From contig CAHIKZ030005577.1 of assembly GCA_903632075.3 (NCBI GenBank), positions 2,185,001-2,249,000 of the forward strand: 64,000 nucleotides of DNA, in the 5' to 3' direction. Under the pieces are notes generated by a model. It searched no databases, was not told the DNA's origin, and saw nothing but the letters and a program-made list of their open reading frames with translations. The position numbers were made by a program, and so were the translations under genes. Below are positions 36,014-48,139 of this stretch, in pieces. The stretch comes from Acanthosepion pharaonis. Lineage: Eukaryota > Mollusca > Cephalopoda > Sepiida > Sepiidae. Every line of letters starts with the position of its first letter. Position 1 is the first letter of the stretch.

Positions 36014-37211
36014 TCTCCAATAAATGTTACATGAAAAGAATAGTTATATGAGAAGATTCAAATATGCTCTAGGAGGCAGATCCATCGCCTGAGTTGACAG
36101 TCAAGATAGGTTCAGATAAGAGACCCTCTGGAAAACATTCTTGGTGATATAATACACCTGAGCGTAATGAAACTGCTATAATACGTAATGGGCAGTGGCA
36201 AGACTGGATGTCATCAGAGCATTGTTCTTCAAAGGAGAAACAATCAGACAAAAAAGGATATGTGAACTTCATTACTCATATGATGTCTTGCAATATCTAT
36301 TTTTATTTGTGAATGGAGAGGATAGATGTCATGTAAACATCCTTAAGGCTGGAACAGAAGCTGGTGAAAACAAGACTGTCTCTGCAATTGATTTCTATGC
36401 CTACCATTTCATGATTCATCCAAATACATTCAGTCATCTACACAGAAGTCAACAATTGTCCCACTAATATGCAGTCGGCATATATGCGAAAACTAAATCA
36501 GAGAGATTAGCATGCCTTAGGAGCAACTAAAAACATCGCAGATTTGAAGAGTATGGCCCCTTGAAAGATACAATCCATAATGATACTGCTGGAGCAGAAA
36601 AAAGACCAACTTTGTATCTTGTCATCCAGTTTTATGGGAAGCTCACGATAGATGCATGAAGGAACACAAGATGCAATGACTTACGTTAGACAATATGGCC
36701 ACCCAGATTTATTCATAACCTTCCTTCACCAGCAATATAAAATGGATAGAAATTCAAAATTAACTGCTTGAAGAACAGTTGAATGTTCATAGACATGATC
36801 TTATAGCTAGGGTGTTTAGGCTGAAATCAATCAAAATGATGGACTTATAAAAGTTATGTTATTTGGTCCAGTTAGATGCTATACACTACAGAGTGGCAAA
36901 AGCGTGGGCTACCTCATGCTCACATATTAATTTGGTTAATGGAGAAAGTTAATTCCAATCAAATTATTAACATAATTTCTGCTGAACTAACAGATCACTG
37001 TATGAAATGGTGAAAGCACACATGGTCAATGTGGTGCAATGAATATAAACTCTCCCTGTATGAAAGACAACATAAGTACCAAGATATATCCCAGAGACTT
37101 CTTGCAAGAGGCACAGAATGGTGGAGATGGATATCTATCATACCGAAGAAGAAAACCTGAAGATGGTGGATTTCACACAATGGTTGGCAACCACTATGAA
37201 ATTGATAATAG
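36014..37211 (+). pseudogene. Helitron Rep-helicase, duplicate 2, Rep nuclease with HUH motif
   Basis: After the insertion the protein continues: AGTEAGENKTVSAIDFYAYH, then FMIHPNTFSHLHRSQQL (open frame at 36195-36467), then RQYGHPDLFITF, then KRGLPHAHIL. The HUH metal-binding motif His-Ala-His is at 36915-36923. It is followed by MNINSPCMKDN and GYLSYRRRKPEDGGF with the usual NHYEIDN at about 37195-37208. All are typical Helitron Rep landmarks. Several stops and frameshifts break it. In an active element this nuclease nicks and transfers one strand. An LTR interrupts the codons after YEIDN. Confidence 0.85.
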
Positions 37212-37741
37212 TGTTATAAAATAAAATAAGACATATCTTGGCTGATTTTCAGGCAAATAAACTAACATACTTAAGTGCAAGAGCCGGATGTGAACGAGAT
37301 AAGGCCCCGTCACAAAATGACCATTATCGTCGTCTACGCATAAGCCCGACGCACAAGTTCCGGTCGAAAAATAAAATAATATTTTAAAGTGTTTCTATTT
37401 TTCGACCAATAAAAATGCTTCCCTCCTAATTATACTCGAGCCTGTTAAGCCATAAAAAACGCCATAAAAGGGGTCTCACGGAGAAGTACAAGGGCAGTCA
37501 ACAGGAGGCCAGGGAAGAGACCTGTCACGGTCAGGCTGAGCGGTTGGCAGCAGTCAGCAGGAGGAGCGCCACGCCAAACCAGTGAGAACTACTATGAGAG
37601 ATCAATCCAAATCTTCAGCCGGCCTATGAACTATACCACAAGGTAGCTGTCCCAAACCCACACGTTCCTATTGAAATAAATCACGTAAATCTATTTCTGC
37701 TGTTGTATTTCCTTCCTGCAACCATACGCTTGTCTATAACA
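37212..37741 (+). mobile_element. Solo LTR, 530 bp, TSD ATAG
   Basis: Starts TGTTATA and ends TATAACA. ATAG flanks both sides (37208-37211, 37742-37745; AATAG if the terminal A is shared). A CATAAAAGGGG box and GTCACGG-rich leader in the plus direction resemble an LTR promoter. It splits the Helitron protein between YEIDN and RWIVTY. Confidence 0.85.
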
Positions 37742-37941
37742 ATAGGTGGATTGTCACTTATTGTCTTTTCCTTTTGAAAACATTTGATGTCCACTTTTTC
37801 AATTCTGAGAAATCTATCAAGTACGTATGCAAATATGTAAACAAACGATCATATGCTATGTTTTCTCCCTAATACCAAAATAATACAACTGCAATTAGTA
37901 ATTACCAGCAAGGTCGATACATCAGTAGTAATAAAGCTTTC
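37742..37941 (+). pseudogene. Helitron Rep nuclease, two-tyrosine motif
   Basis: The frame RWIVTYCLFLL, then SEKSIKYVCKYVNK, carries two tyrosines three residues apart (37822-37824 and 37834-37836). That is the spacing of the catalytic pair in the Helitron Rep nuclease. A stop follows, then NYQQGRYISSN. Homology ends at about 37941 at the family's usual ISSNEA-W position. The next residues of the protein appear 9.3 kb away at 47273. Confidence 0.85.
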
Positions 37942-38809
37942 TGAAGTTCATAAAATGCTTACATTTTCATGCAGTTTGAATCTCAGATAATTCACTGATT
38001 TTTTTACAAATATTTTATTATAGAGGATAGAAATATTTTGCTTTCATTTCAGAAATGAAACATCCATTTTTTTGGTGATACAGTGTTTTCTGTTCCTGAG
38101 TTTGCTCACTCCTGGCCCTCCACAAAAAAGGCCATGTAATTTTTGTACCATTATCATATTAGTTTCACATACTCAAATATAGTATGCTTTATACACCAAA
38201 CATACTTAAAATTTATCAGTAACAGTTAAAAAGCAAAAATGACATATACGAAAAAAAGGGTAAAAGTGTATTTTTATTTTTAAAATGAAAATTATAACTT
38301 CTTCAAAGTAACTTTTCTTCAATGACATAACTATTTCATCTACCAATTGTCCGTCTATAGACAGTATGAAAAAAATTTCTCAACTGTAAAATGTTCATAG
38401 TTGATTTTTATTTTTTAGTAATTCTAGACCAGTTTTAGTTTCATAAAACTTCTCTTGCAGGTAGTGACACTGACAGTAATTGTAAGGAAAATTATTATTA
38501 CTTCGAACCAAGTTTACACTTTTGAATAATAAACTGCCTTCTTTTCATATCTGTATTCTGTCTTTAACAGCAGCAACAGCTTGTTATCAATTTGACTAGT
38601 TATCATTCAAAATTTTGAACATGCTAGAGAGCTAAAAAAAAAGGAGAAAGTAACACTGGTTCAAGCACTTGACAATAAACTAAACATTTAAGAGGAAAAA
38701 AAAAACAAAATTCATCTCAAAAGAATTTAATTCTGTTATTATTCGAATAATTAAAAAATTATCAGAATGGCTTCATATATGATTTTATAAATTAGTTCAA
38801 AAATACATT
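37942..38809. other. Start of the 9.3-kb block inside the Helitron, no gene seen
   Basis: AT-rich. I see no coding frame or element terminus. The left boundary is defined only by loss of Helitron homology. Confidence 0.55.
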
Positions 38810-38963
38810 CAGTGTAACCCGGATATAAGAGAAACCCGGATATAAGAGAGATTTTATCTGGTACCAAATTAGAGCCTGTGTTAATGTATATAAAATAGAC
38901 CAAACCCGGATATAAGAGACTTCTTCTCCGGTCCCGACAACTCTCTTATATCCGGGTTACACT
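38810..38963. mobile_element. pogo/Tigger-like MITE, copy 3
   Basis: CAGTGTAACCCGGATATAAG at the left and the complement GGGTTACACT at the right; the last G of the right end is missing and there is no clean TA pair at the left. The same internal sequence as copy 1 (GAGCCTGTGTTAATG). Decayed ends. Confidence 0.85.
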
Positions 38964-39482
38964 TATCAGCCAAAAAATAAAATTCATCGCAAGTAAAATA
39001 ACACGAGTGAAATGCAAAAAGTATTTTAATTATGAATAAAAATAAGCGTACTTGCATTTTTTTTTCATTCGTTCATTTCCTTCAATGCAATGTTACATGT
39101 AAAAAATGGTAAATACTAAAATAAACTAATTCTTTCAGGTTGAATGAAATTTAAAAACAACCAGCATTTTTAATCAAAGCAAAAGGTTTTCCAAAAAGCA
39201 GAATCAATGGAGATAATTTATAGAACCCGTGACATTTGTAATTTTTTTTTATGTGGTATTTATAAAAGAATTTGCAATATTTCATTCTAGTTTGTGGAGT
39301 CACTCACATCATACCAATAAAAATAGTCTAGTGTTCACAGGAATAAAAACATAATAATAAATAACACGAAAAGCATATTAAAATTAAATTATACCATTTA
39401 TTTATTTTTGTGTACTGGTGTATGTGCGTGTATATTGGTTGTATGATGTGAAAAGGAAGTCACTTCATATAGCAAACTATGT

Positions 39483-39802
39483 CCCGATGATGACACAAGG
39501 CCCAGTGGATAAAAGCGTTGGTTGGATCTAGTGACTTGACCCAAAGAGATGTGAGTTCAATACCTGGCAAAAACTTGGAGAGTTGAGTTATAGGAAGATA
39601 ACTGAGACATCTTGAAGAGGCATGGGCTGTTCGGTTAACTAGAACAATCTACCCTGGAAGATGAAATAAAATCACCTGAGGTATGCCAGAGGATACATCG
39701 CCTGAAACGTTGTGAATATGGCAGCAAAGATAAGGACAACAATCCAAAGAATGTAAATAGTGTAAATAATTACAATACCTTGTCTCAGAAATATAGACAG
39801 GT
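39483..39802 (+). mobile_element. tRNA-derived SINE
   Basis: GGCCCAGTGGATAAAAGCG resembles a polymerase III A box and GTGAGTTCAATACCTGG a B box about 45 bp later. A body follows with GAAACGTTGTGAATATGGC and CAACAATCCAAAGAATGTAA, then a tail in CTCAGAAATATAGACAG. The body recurs at 52200-52650. This body type is, as far as I recall, common in cephalopod genomes. Confidence 0.7.
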
Positions 39803-40082
39803 GTAAAATTCCTTCTCCTTGAGTGTGTAAAATTATTTGAAAACTATTCTCTTTACTTTAAAAATCAACATGGTTTTAATTTGCATGTTGTATTTTAATT
39901 CTTATTCTAAAATTTTCTATAGTAGTATACCTTGTCTCAGAAATATAGACAGATGTAAAATTCCTTCTCCTTGAGTGTGTAAAATTATTTGAAAACTATT
40001 CTCTTTATAATAAATAAAAATCAACATGGTTTTAATTTGCATGTTGTATAATGTATTTTATTCTAAAATTTTCTATAGTAGT
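39776..40082. repeat. 152-bp tandem duplication
   Basis: Two units start TACCTTGTCTCAGAAATATA at 39776 and 39928. They differ by a few small indels. The unit includes the SINE tail, so it arose after SINE insertion. Confidence 0.9.
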
Positions 40083-40949
40083 AAAGTGACAATAGTGATA
40101 TTTTTTGTCGAAAATAAAAGACAAATTTTAAATAATTATTGAAAAAATGTTACATAGGTATATGGGAAATTTAGCTGAACGTTTTAAGTTTCTTTTTTTG
40201 ATTAACTTGTTTCTAGTAATAATATTAGTATTTTCCCTAGAACAAAAATTATTCAAAAGAACATCAAGAGCTACAGACAAGCATTCTTTCTTATTTCCCA
40301 ATACTGTAACCATCGCCACAAGATTCCACATGAAAAAGTTGACCATTTTCTGTCAAAACATTCAAGGTTATATGCATGGCTAATTTCCTTTGATTTACTG
40401 AATGATGAAGAGAAAAGGTTTTGTCAATTTACCAGTAACTATAGAGAACAGCATTTGTAGCAGTATCATTAGATTAGGATAACAGAGAACTATTAATAGA
40501 AAATAACTGTTTACAGCATTTGTCCTTATTATTACTTGCAGATATTAAATTAAGTTGCATTTAATTTTCTTTTAACAGCAATGGATATAAGCACCCACCT
40601 TCTAACTAGTAATGGACTGGTCCCTCTTATATAAGTCAGCTCTGGGAGAGAGTCAGCGTGAGCAGCCCAGAACTTTCTGAGCGATTAATCCCCAGCGAGG
40701 AAAAATAACTGTTTATTAAACCGGCCCCCTGTGTTTTGTTCCTATTTTTTTATTATTACTTCACAGATATTAAAGTTCTTACCCGGTACAACCGTTGACT
40801 ATTTAATTTTCTTAAAAAACTGTATAACAGCAATGCTTTTTATGAATATGTTACTGTGTTTGTCTTGATTCATAACCGACATGGGACAATCTCAATAATT
40901 AACAGGAACTCTGTATTCATTAACATTTTCATCTGTTAATGAGTTAATC

Positions 40950-41674
40950 TGTGGTGTTGTGGGAAGTGTATATTCGTTGGTAATTGTTGCTTGTATAAGA
41001 AGGTAGGTAAGCAGTAGCAGTCACTTATGGACAGCTGCTAGTTTGGCCTAAAGGTTCAACAAGCAATCAAATTGAGGTCACCATAACATAAACAAACGAA
41101 ATATGAAAGAGAAGGGTATATCAGAAACACTTTATATTTAAATACACATCAATGATAAGTATAATGTTTCTTGATTAACACGCACAAAGTCCGTTATTAA
41201 AATGTTCATTCAAAGAAAAGAAATCAGATTATGAAAGGAATTAAAGTGTCATTTTGTGAATACTTAAGTTTAGGCGTGCGGGTCCCAGGAGATGAAAAGG
41301 TGAGGTCAATGGGTTGGTAGGTGTCATTTGATATCTCCGTTGGTGAAGGAAAACTGGAGGCGTCGGGTTGATGGGTGAGAAAAGCGTAGCGACATTCTAT
41401 GACGGTAACTTCAAGGCTTTCTGACCAGAAGTGAATTCATCGTTCTATTTATGTGTGTCCATCGGATCTGAGTCAGTATGCTGAAACAAACTGTTGGATA
41501 TGGCGCGGGGCCGTTTAATTGGTGGAAATTGCTTATTATATTCTTTTTATTTCTTTTTGATTTTCCACCGGAACTTATACGTCGAGCCTGGTGCGCAAAG
41601 ACCAGTATTGGTCATTTGCTATCTAGACCTCTGAGGGTTAACATCCGGTCCTTCGCTTGCTCAGTACCACCACA
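40950..41674 (-). mobile_element. Solo LTR, 725 bp, TSD AATC
   Basis: TGTGGTG and CACCACA form a perfect 7-bp terminal inverted repeat. AATC flanks both ends (40946-40949, 41675-41678). The paralogous block at about 15690 (ATAGATTAACAG) lacks the insertion. Orientation is uncertain; minus is suggested by CATAAATAG near one end. Confidence 0.85.
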
Positions 41675-42483
41675 AATCTAGTTATTTATAAATATCTACT
41701 TCTTTCTAATTTTCCAATACTGTGACCCTCACCACAAGATTCCACATGAAAAAGAGGATCATTATTGGCCAAAACATTCAAGGTTATGTTCATTTGATTT
41801 ACCGAAAAGAGAATTTTTTGTCAATTTTCCAATATAATTACAGAGAACAGCATTTGTAGTATTGTTGGGATCGCTATGAATTGAGTGTGAAATCAGAAGG
41901 TTTTAGTAGCTAGCGTGATGAGTTTGAAAGCATGTTCTTCACATGAATCACAACAAATAAAAGCATAGACGTATAAGTCGAATAAAAACTCAATGCAAAA
42001 TGAACAAGAAACAACGGTGGATGTGTATTCAACTAGAAAATATCGAACATTTATATACAATTTTTACAAATAGAGAAAAAGTTGTGTAAAATTAATGTTA
42101 TGCAAGTTGACGAAGTTTGCATCAAGGAAAATGAATTAAAGTTCAGCAATGTTCAATTGTTGAGAAAATGTTCACATTGTAATACCAAGGGAAAATTTAT
42201 CAAGAAGTAAATTTGAAAATAATGTATGTGAGATTTAAGTTGAATTTGTTAACCTTGTTCTGACAGAGTTGTTCACCCTGAACTGTATTTTCTTTTGTCT
42301 TATGCTAAAAAAATATTTACAGTATTATAATTAGGACACAGCAGAAAACCTCTATTAATTCCTTGAAAATAGCTGTTTATTTCAGGTATTTTGTTTTCAT
42401 TATTACTTCCAGATATTAAATTCCTGCAACTATTGCATTTAATTTTCCTAAAAACTGCATAACAGCAACACCCTGCTAACAGG

Positions 42484-42516
42484 ATGTTAATGAATAAATT
42501 ATTTATTCATTAACAT
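42484..42516. repeat. 33-nt perfect palindrome
   Basis: A fully self-complementary stretch (except its central base) with arms ATGTTAATGAATAAAT. It lies at a breakpoint within the inverted copy of block A. Confidence 0.9.
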
Positions 42517-42839
42517 TTAACAATAACATCCTCATTTCTAAATTCTTCAAATCAATGCTTTGGTTATTAGGTGGTAGGCTCAATTTTAAAACTGATATCA
42601 TTCTGATTTTTTTTCCCACTCAAACACTAGACGTCTAGAAATATATTGATCTCTAAGTTGTTGATGTTGGCCAAATGGTTTTGAAAAGGTTTGTCTGTCT
42701 TCTTGTTTGTCGTCGACGCTACTTTACCAAATTCTTGAATTTTGTTTGACATTTTTATTCTTTTTTTAACTTTTCAGTACAAACTCTTGACTTGAAAATT
42801 TTCTTGGACAAATATTGGATATATTGGAGGTTTTTAATT

Positions 42840-45250
42840 TTATTGTTTACTTTTCGTCAATAATAAATTTTATGAAAACTCATAAAAAACAGATTGCGAT
42901 ACAAATGTTTTGAGTCGACATATTGTCTGAATCCAGACTATTTTTGAACACGGATTAAATTCTTCTTTTACACCGGTTACTGTAGTAATTCCGTTTTTGT
43001 TCTGTTCAGAAACGACATACGTTCTATTTTCAAATAATTAATCTTTCTTAATTGCAATTTCTTTTAAAATAAGAAGTTTTATTGACTACAAAATATTATC
43101 GACCTTGAAAAAGAAGTAAGTCCAACATCCTGTTTGTTTTTTTGTTTTTTGTCTGAAACTTGTTTTAGACTCGCCCTGAGTGAGGAAAAGGTAAGTTACG
43201 TACTTATCACGGGCTTAACAAAAGAAAAAAATGCATTTCAAACAATTAAAATGCGTTCTTCGAATTTAAATTTCGGTTTTATTTGAAAGATAAAAGCCTG
43301 AAGCTAATGTGAATTAAAAGAAAAATTAACTTTTCTATATAAATAAGCTTTTTAAATCCTTTTAAAAACATTGACATCGTTTCTCGTCATTAAAAAAACT
43401 AGAGTCCGTTAAGACATTTTTTAAACAATAATAATTTAATTTAAATAAGTTCTGAAAATTTCATTAAAATTTTTAATATTTTTTTTTTCATTTCCTCTTT
43501 GTCATTGACACTGAAACGTCAATGAAATTTTCTCTTTGAAAATATAGTCCGGAAACATTATTAAAAATTTTATATTTTTGAATCGTGTTTTGATATAATT
43601 TTTTGTGAGTTGGATTTTTTTTGTTTATAATACCAAGATAATCAATAATTAAGTGTTGCACAATTTATGCTAATGGTCATACATCTCCAGGGAAAAACAA
43701 ATATTGTAGATTCTCCAAATAATTTAGCTAACTAACAGGAGAAAGTCTTTTCATAATTGTTGTCAATATTTCATACTAGCAGTAGAGCCCGGCATTGCCC
43801 GGGGATGTAACAGTAAGAGATAGATCAAGTATATAAAAACTGAAAAATAAAATTGACAAAGATGATTGTTTAAGGTTGACGGACACGCATGTCTTAATTA
43901 GTTTTTTTTTTTTTTTTTTTATGAATTGGTCAAACCCAAACTCAAACAAAAACATTGTTTTCAGTCATTATGAGTCTACCGATTGAATAGAATTTTATTA
44001 TAAACAATTGTCTTGTAAATGGAATTTTTAAAGCATTCTGAATGTAAAAATAAAGAAAAAAGTGTGCAAAACAATAAGAAACACTACCTGCCAAAAAAAA
44101 GTGAAGTTTTGTTGAAATGGGTTGAAAAATGTAGGAAATCCGATCCCATATATAAACGAACACACACACACACACTCACACACACACACACAACCAAACT
44201 GGGTTTTATAATAAGTATAACTCGATATGAGTTGTCCCCCTTGCATTAATGCCTCTTAATCGTGTTTTCAAATTGATTTCGTGCAAAAACAATTGTGTTT
44301 TTCCAATTTTTGGCGCTGTCAGAACCACCGCAAGGTAATTTTACGTAGTCCTGTGAAGTTTTGTTGAAATCGGTTTAAAAATGTAGGAAATCCGATCCAA
44401 TATATAAACATACAGACACACACACACACACACAATCTGGGTTTTATAATAAGTATGATGTTTCTGTAAAGTCATTTCTTAATACATAAGTGTCTCGATA
44501 AAATTTTCTAAAAGGAGCATAGCATGATAAAAGATGGCCTTAAACTTGAAAATAATTTTTTACTGTTTTGAGGAAAGAAACTGTTGGAATAGAAATTATG
44601 GTTACATTTATCCAATTCAACAGAAAAATGATGGGACCTAGATGACTATATTTGAATGGTTTTCCATAAAAGATTTGTTATTAAATATAATTTCATCTAA
44701 GTTTGATTCTTGTACAAGCTGGCCACCAGTGAATGTTGTGAAACACTCAAGGTAACATTTGAGTTTAATTATATATAGATAAGGCTTCAGTTGACATATA
44801 TATTAACCAATGGGCAAATTAAAACAAAAGATTATTTAAAAATGGAACTGATACATTATCTGATGGAATGCTTTTAACAATGTCTATCTGAAAAAGTTCT
44901 AAAAAGAAATTTCACATTAAAATTGTTTCTGATCAAGTTTGATTGCATTGTATTGCCTGAGTTTGTTTTTCTCATGGAAGCATTAGTGTATGCTGAAAGC
45001 ATTTGAGCAGAATTGTCAATTGCTGTGAATTCTTTAAGGAGCACTTTCTTTCAGCTCACAATATTTGCTCATGCTTTGATTCAGGTCTGAGATTCTCTTT
45101 TATGGTTCATAATAGGCCTTTTGAAAAGTGAGGAATATATGTTATAAATTCAAATTAATTCAAGATGATGGAGTAGACAGTTGACGTTCCATTTTCTGTG
45201 TATAATGGAATTTTGATTTTAAATATATATCGATAAGGCTTCAGTTGACA
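42840..45250 (-). repeat. Inverted copy of repeat block B
   Basis: Reverse-complement match to about 20100-18250: the TTTTCAAATAATTAATC and AAAAGCCTGAAGCTAATGTG blocks, then after the Helitron insertion TTTTGAAAAGTGAGGAATAT and CAGTTGACGTTCCATTTTC. The partner lacks the Helitron at this spot. Confidence 0.6.
43776..44458 (-). mobile_element. Non-autonomous Helitron, copy 3
   Basis: 683 bp, minus strand. It starts TCATACTTATTATAAAACC at 44458 and ends GGGCTCTACTGCTAG at 43776, between A and T. The hairpin CCCCGGGCAATGCCGGG is nearly intact. The partial dimer structure (second 5' end near 44220) and CA/GT tracts are as in the other copies. Confidence 0.95.
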
Positions 45251-45359
45251 TATATATTAATCAATGTATAAATAAAAAAAAAATGATATTGCTACAAAAT
45301 GAAACTGATGCATTTTCTGATGGAATGATTTTGTTCCAGTTGATGGACTTGTGGTTGTT

Positions 45360-45960
45360 TTGGATATTGGCTACCATTTTGACCTATTCTAACTGAACAG
45401 CCTTACTACTGAGACAGGAGTAAATGGTTGTATTGTAAGTTCTGCAAACAGTGTCGAAATGAAAACAGCCATATAAACAACTTCAGTCTTGGTAATCGTC
45501 TCTGCTGCTAGGGTGCTGCGTACAACATGTCTAATTTTCCTAGAATTCCATCATATTGAGGAGAATATTCCTGACTCCAATAAACAGAATGATGTAACCT
45601 CCCTGGCTACCAACATCAGGAAGATTTCCCAAAGCAGCACCACTGAAAGTGCTGTCAGCCCATTACCTGCAGCTTGGGACATAGTAAGCCGTAATCCTAA
45701 TTCTGGCATGAGTAGGAACTTGGCCCATCTGTCAGTGATTTTCTGAAATGTATCATCATTGATACCCTATCTAAAGGTTGTAAAGAATACTGAACCTGCA
45801 CTAAAATTTACTCTTAGATTTATGACTTGAAGATCAGCTGCCATTTCATTAATTATTTTGCCTACAAAGGCTTCAGATATTCCATGTTTCATGCTTACTC
45901 TGCTTATAGAGAATGCACTTCCGGCTGTTACAGCAGGATGTCTCAGGACTTTCACTGTGG
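45360..45960 (-). pseudogene. Retroelement RNase H-like remnant (Copia-type?)
   Basis: On the minus strand, after frame changes, GYIILF, then KIRHVVRSTLAAET at about 45500-45560 and MAVFISTLFAEL downstream. The sequence K-I-R-V-V-R-S-T-L-A-A-E-T is a conserved box of the RNase H domain in Copia-like polyproteins of invertebrates. Upstream, the open frame at 45767-45955 (SISRVSMKHGISEAFVGK) may be more of the same polyprotein but carries no motif I recognise. No LTRs or polymerase are nearby. The assignment rests on one motif. Confidence 0.45.
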
Positions 45961-47272
45961 ACTGTACATTGCAGTGAGGTTATTTACAGCAACTTGGTAT
46001 TTAACTTGTTAGAAACACCTTCTAATGCACGGATACTGCTGTTAATGATACACGGTAAAGTGAAAAGTGATTTCACTTTCTTTCCATCACTGAACTTATA
46101 AATTCTCAGCCCTTCTTGGACATTTTTTTTTTTTACTTAGTTGTAAAAAAAAAAAAAAAAAACATTCTTACCATTTTGTCGCAGGCCAGTTAATAAGGAA
46201 AAAGGAAAACACACAACAGAACAACATTCTTATTGTACTGTATCTAATTAGGCTAGCATTGCCTCCATTGAAATGTGCTGTTTGTACATTCCACTGTGAG
46301 TTATTCCCTGTGAGGTGCCCTCTAGTGGCAGGCTGTGGGTGGCCATTTTGGATTCATTACTCGAGTCGTTGGGGTTAAATAAATAACCCGCTGATTCATT
46401 CATAGTAGAATCATTGAAAGCAATATGAAATTAAATCAGATGAGGGATAGCATAAAGACATTGAGTCACTATATTTAAGCAAGGGAGATAATTGGTAACA
46501 TATTAATTCATCATAATCTTTCTTTGAGTATGATCTCTGTGGTGTGCTTACATTGCAAAAAAAATTTATTTGTTTCAAATTTCACCATGTGCATCATTAA
46601 ATTCACCAATTCATTAAATACAAAGAAATTGGCTTGATCCATTTAGTCATTGTTATATTTTCGTAAAAAAAAAAGAATAAAAAAGGAAACTAGCTTTCTT
46701 GTTCACGTGACTTTTCACACGTTCCCATTCCTCTTTAAAAGCTGCATTCTTCTTCCTTTTTATTCTGAATTTTTTCCTTTGTTGATTACTGACTGCTGTG
46801 AATTAAGTTCAGTAAAGCCTTAAGAAAAGGTTATTCTATCCTTGCTTTCTTCTCTTTACCACATAACAATTCTATTCTAGCTTTTTTCTCTGTATTACGT
46901 AACAGTCATTTAAACCTAAAATAACACTTAAATTGAGCTGATTTGCAAATAGAAACTTTACCTAAGCTCATATTTCAACCTACCTTTAAAAAGTTAGATA
47001 GTGGTTGTTGTCTGTGGAATAACAACCTGTTTAGAGGACACTTTTGTGCCATATACCGTTTGTATAAAAAAAATGTAGCTGTGGAATACACATCCTTCTT
47101 AAAAATTCCAAATGTCCTTAACTGACATGAGCCACATACCCTTCCCTGTTGAGTTTTACTTTTAATTTCAAGGTTTAATTAGACAATATTAATTCAAATC
47201 ATGATAAAAAGCAAAACTGAAATAAAGAATTTAAATAATTTTTTTTTAAACCTTTTCACTCCATTCAAAATG
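45961..47272. other. End of the 9.3-kb block, no gene seen
   Basis: AT-rich, with a poly-A/poly-T pair near 46120-46160. No domain, RNA gene or clear element edge. Helitron homology resumes at 47273 (WCFKIHK). Confidence 0.55.
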
Positions 47273-48075
47273 TGGTGCTTCAAAATCCACAAATGACATC
47301 CAACAGTGGTGAATCTAGCTGCTCATCTTGAAAATGGCCAGCATGTATATTTCACAGAAGATACTGCTTGAAACATGTTTGAGACTGCACCAGATATACT
47401 ACTTTGACAGCTTTTTTTCAAATTATGACCTGTTTGCCCAAACACTGCTGTATGATGAAGTTCCTGTCTACTACACCTGGGCACCCAATAGATAGAGCAG
47501 TCACTAGGAAGGAGCAGAAGCCGAGAGCTAGGAAGAAAATGCTATCTTCAGAAGCAGGAACATCAGGTGGTATACAGTGTGCACTCCAACAAGCAGGAAT
47601 GCTACTTTCTATTGTTGCACACTGTCAGAGGTCCTACATCATTTACAGACCTGCAAAGATATAAAGGAGAAGTCAGTATGCCCTACAGAGAAGCCTGCAC
47701 CAAACACAGACTACTGGAGGACGATGTTCACTGGGACCAGACACTGGAGGAGGCAGCAGTTAGCAGAACACCAAATAAACTGTGCCAGCTATTTTTCATC
47801 ATGATGGCATGTGGCTTGGATGAGCCTCTCAAACTTTGGGTAACCCGCATGGCAGAGGACATCCTACGAAAGATTCAAAGTCAGACCTCAGCAGAAATTG
47901 TCACATTCAATGATGCCATTTGCAAAGAGGCATTAGTTGGACACATGAGTGCAAGCTATGGGAGACCAAGGAATTCCCACGTTTGGCCTACCGCAACCTG
48001 AGCAGGCAGCAAACACTCTCACAATTGAATACATGCAGGAGATCAGCTATGACACTGAGGAAATGATGGCGTATA
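47273..48075 (+). pseudogene. Helitron helicase, linker region before the Pif1 domain
   Basis: Readable pieces are IHK, HPTVVNLAAHLENGQHVYFT and EDTA, TAPD, and YTWAPN, then HTVRGPTSFTDLQRYKGEV and CTKHRLLEDDVHWDQTLEEA, then MACGLDEPLKLW. This RGP-SF-DL...LLEDD-WD-LEEA order is the standard Helitron segment between Rep and helicase. The frame 47567-48001 is open for 144 codons. A non-autonomous Helitron follows after EEMMAYI at 48075 and the reading frame matches on both sides of it. Confidence 0.9.
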
Positions 48076-48096
48076 TCTTACTTATTATAAAACTCA

Positions 48097-48139
<43 letters not shown>

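Larger units (their letters stand above)
39800..42690 (-). repeat. Inverted copy of repeat block A
   Basis: Reverse-complement match to about 15040-16760, collinear: 40.08-40.43 with 16.56-16.20, 41.69-41.87 with 15.67-15.52, and 42.34-42.69 with 15.43-15.04 kb. It is interrupted by the LTR at 40950-41674 and by unaligned DNA at 41.88-42.33 kb. A mosaic zone lies at 40584-40900. Confidence 0.75.

Noticed and set aside
45489..45955. A novel conserved protein
   Set aside because: The VRSTLAAET box is better explained by a retroelement RNase H remnant.
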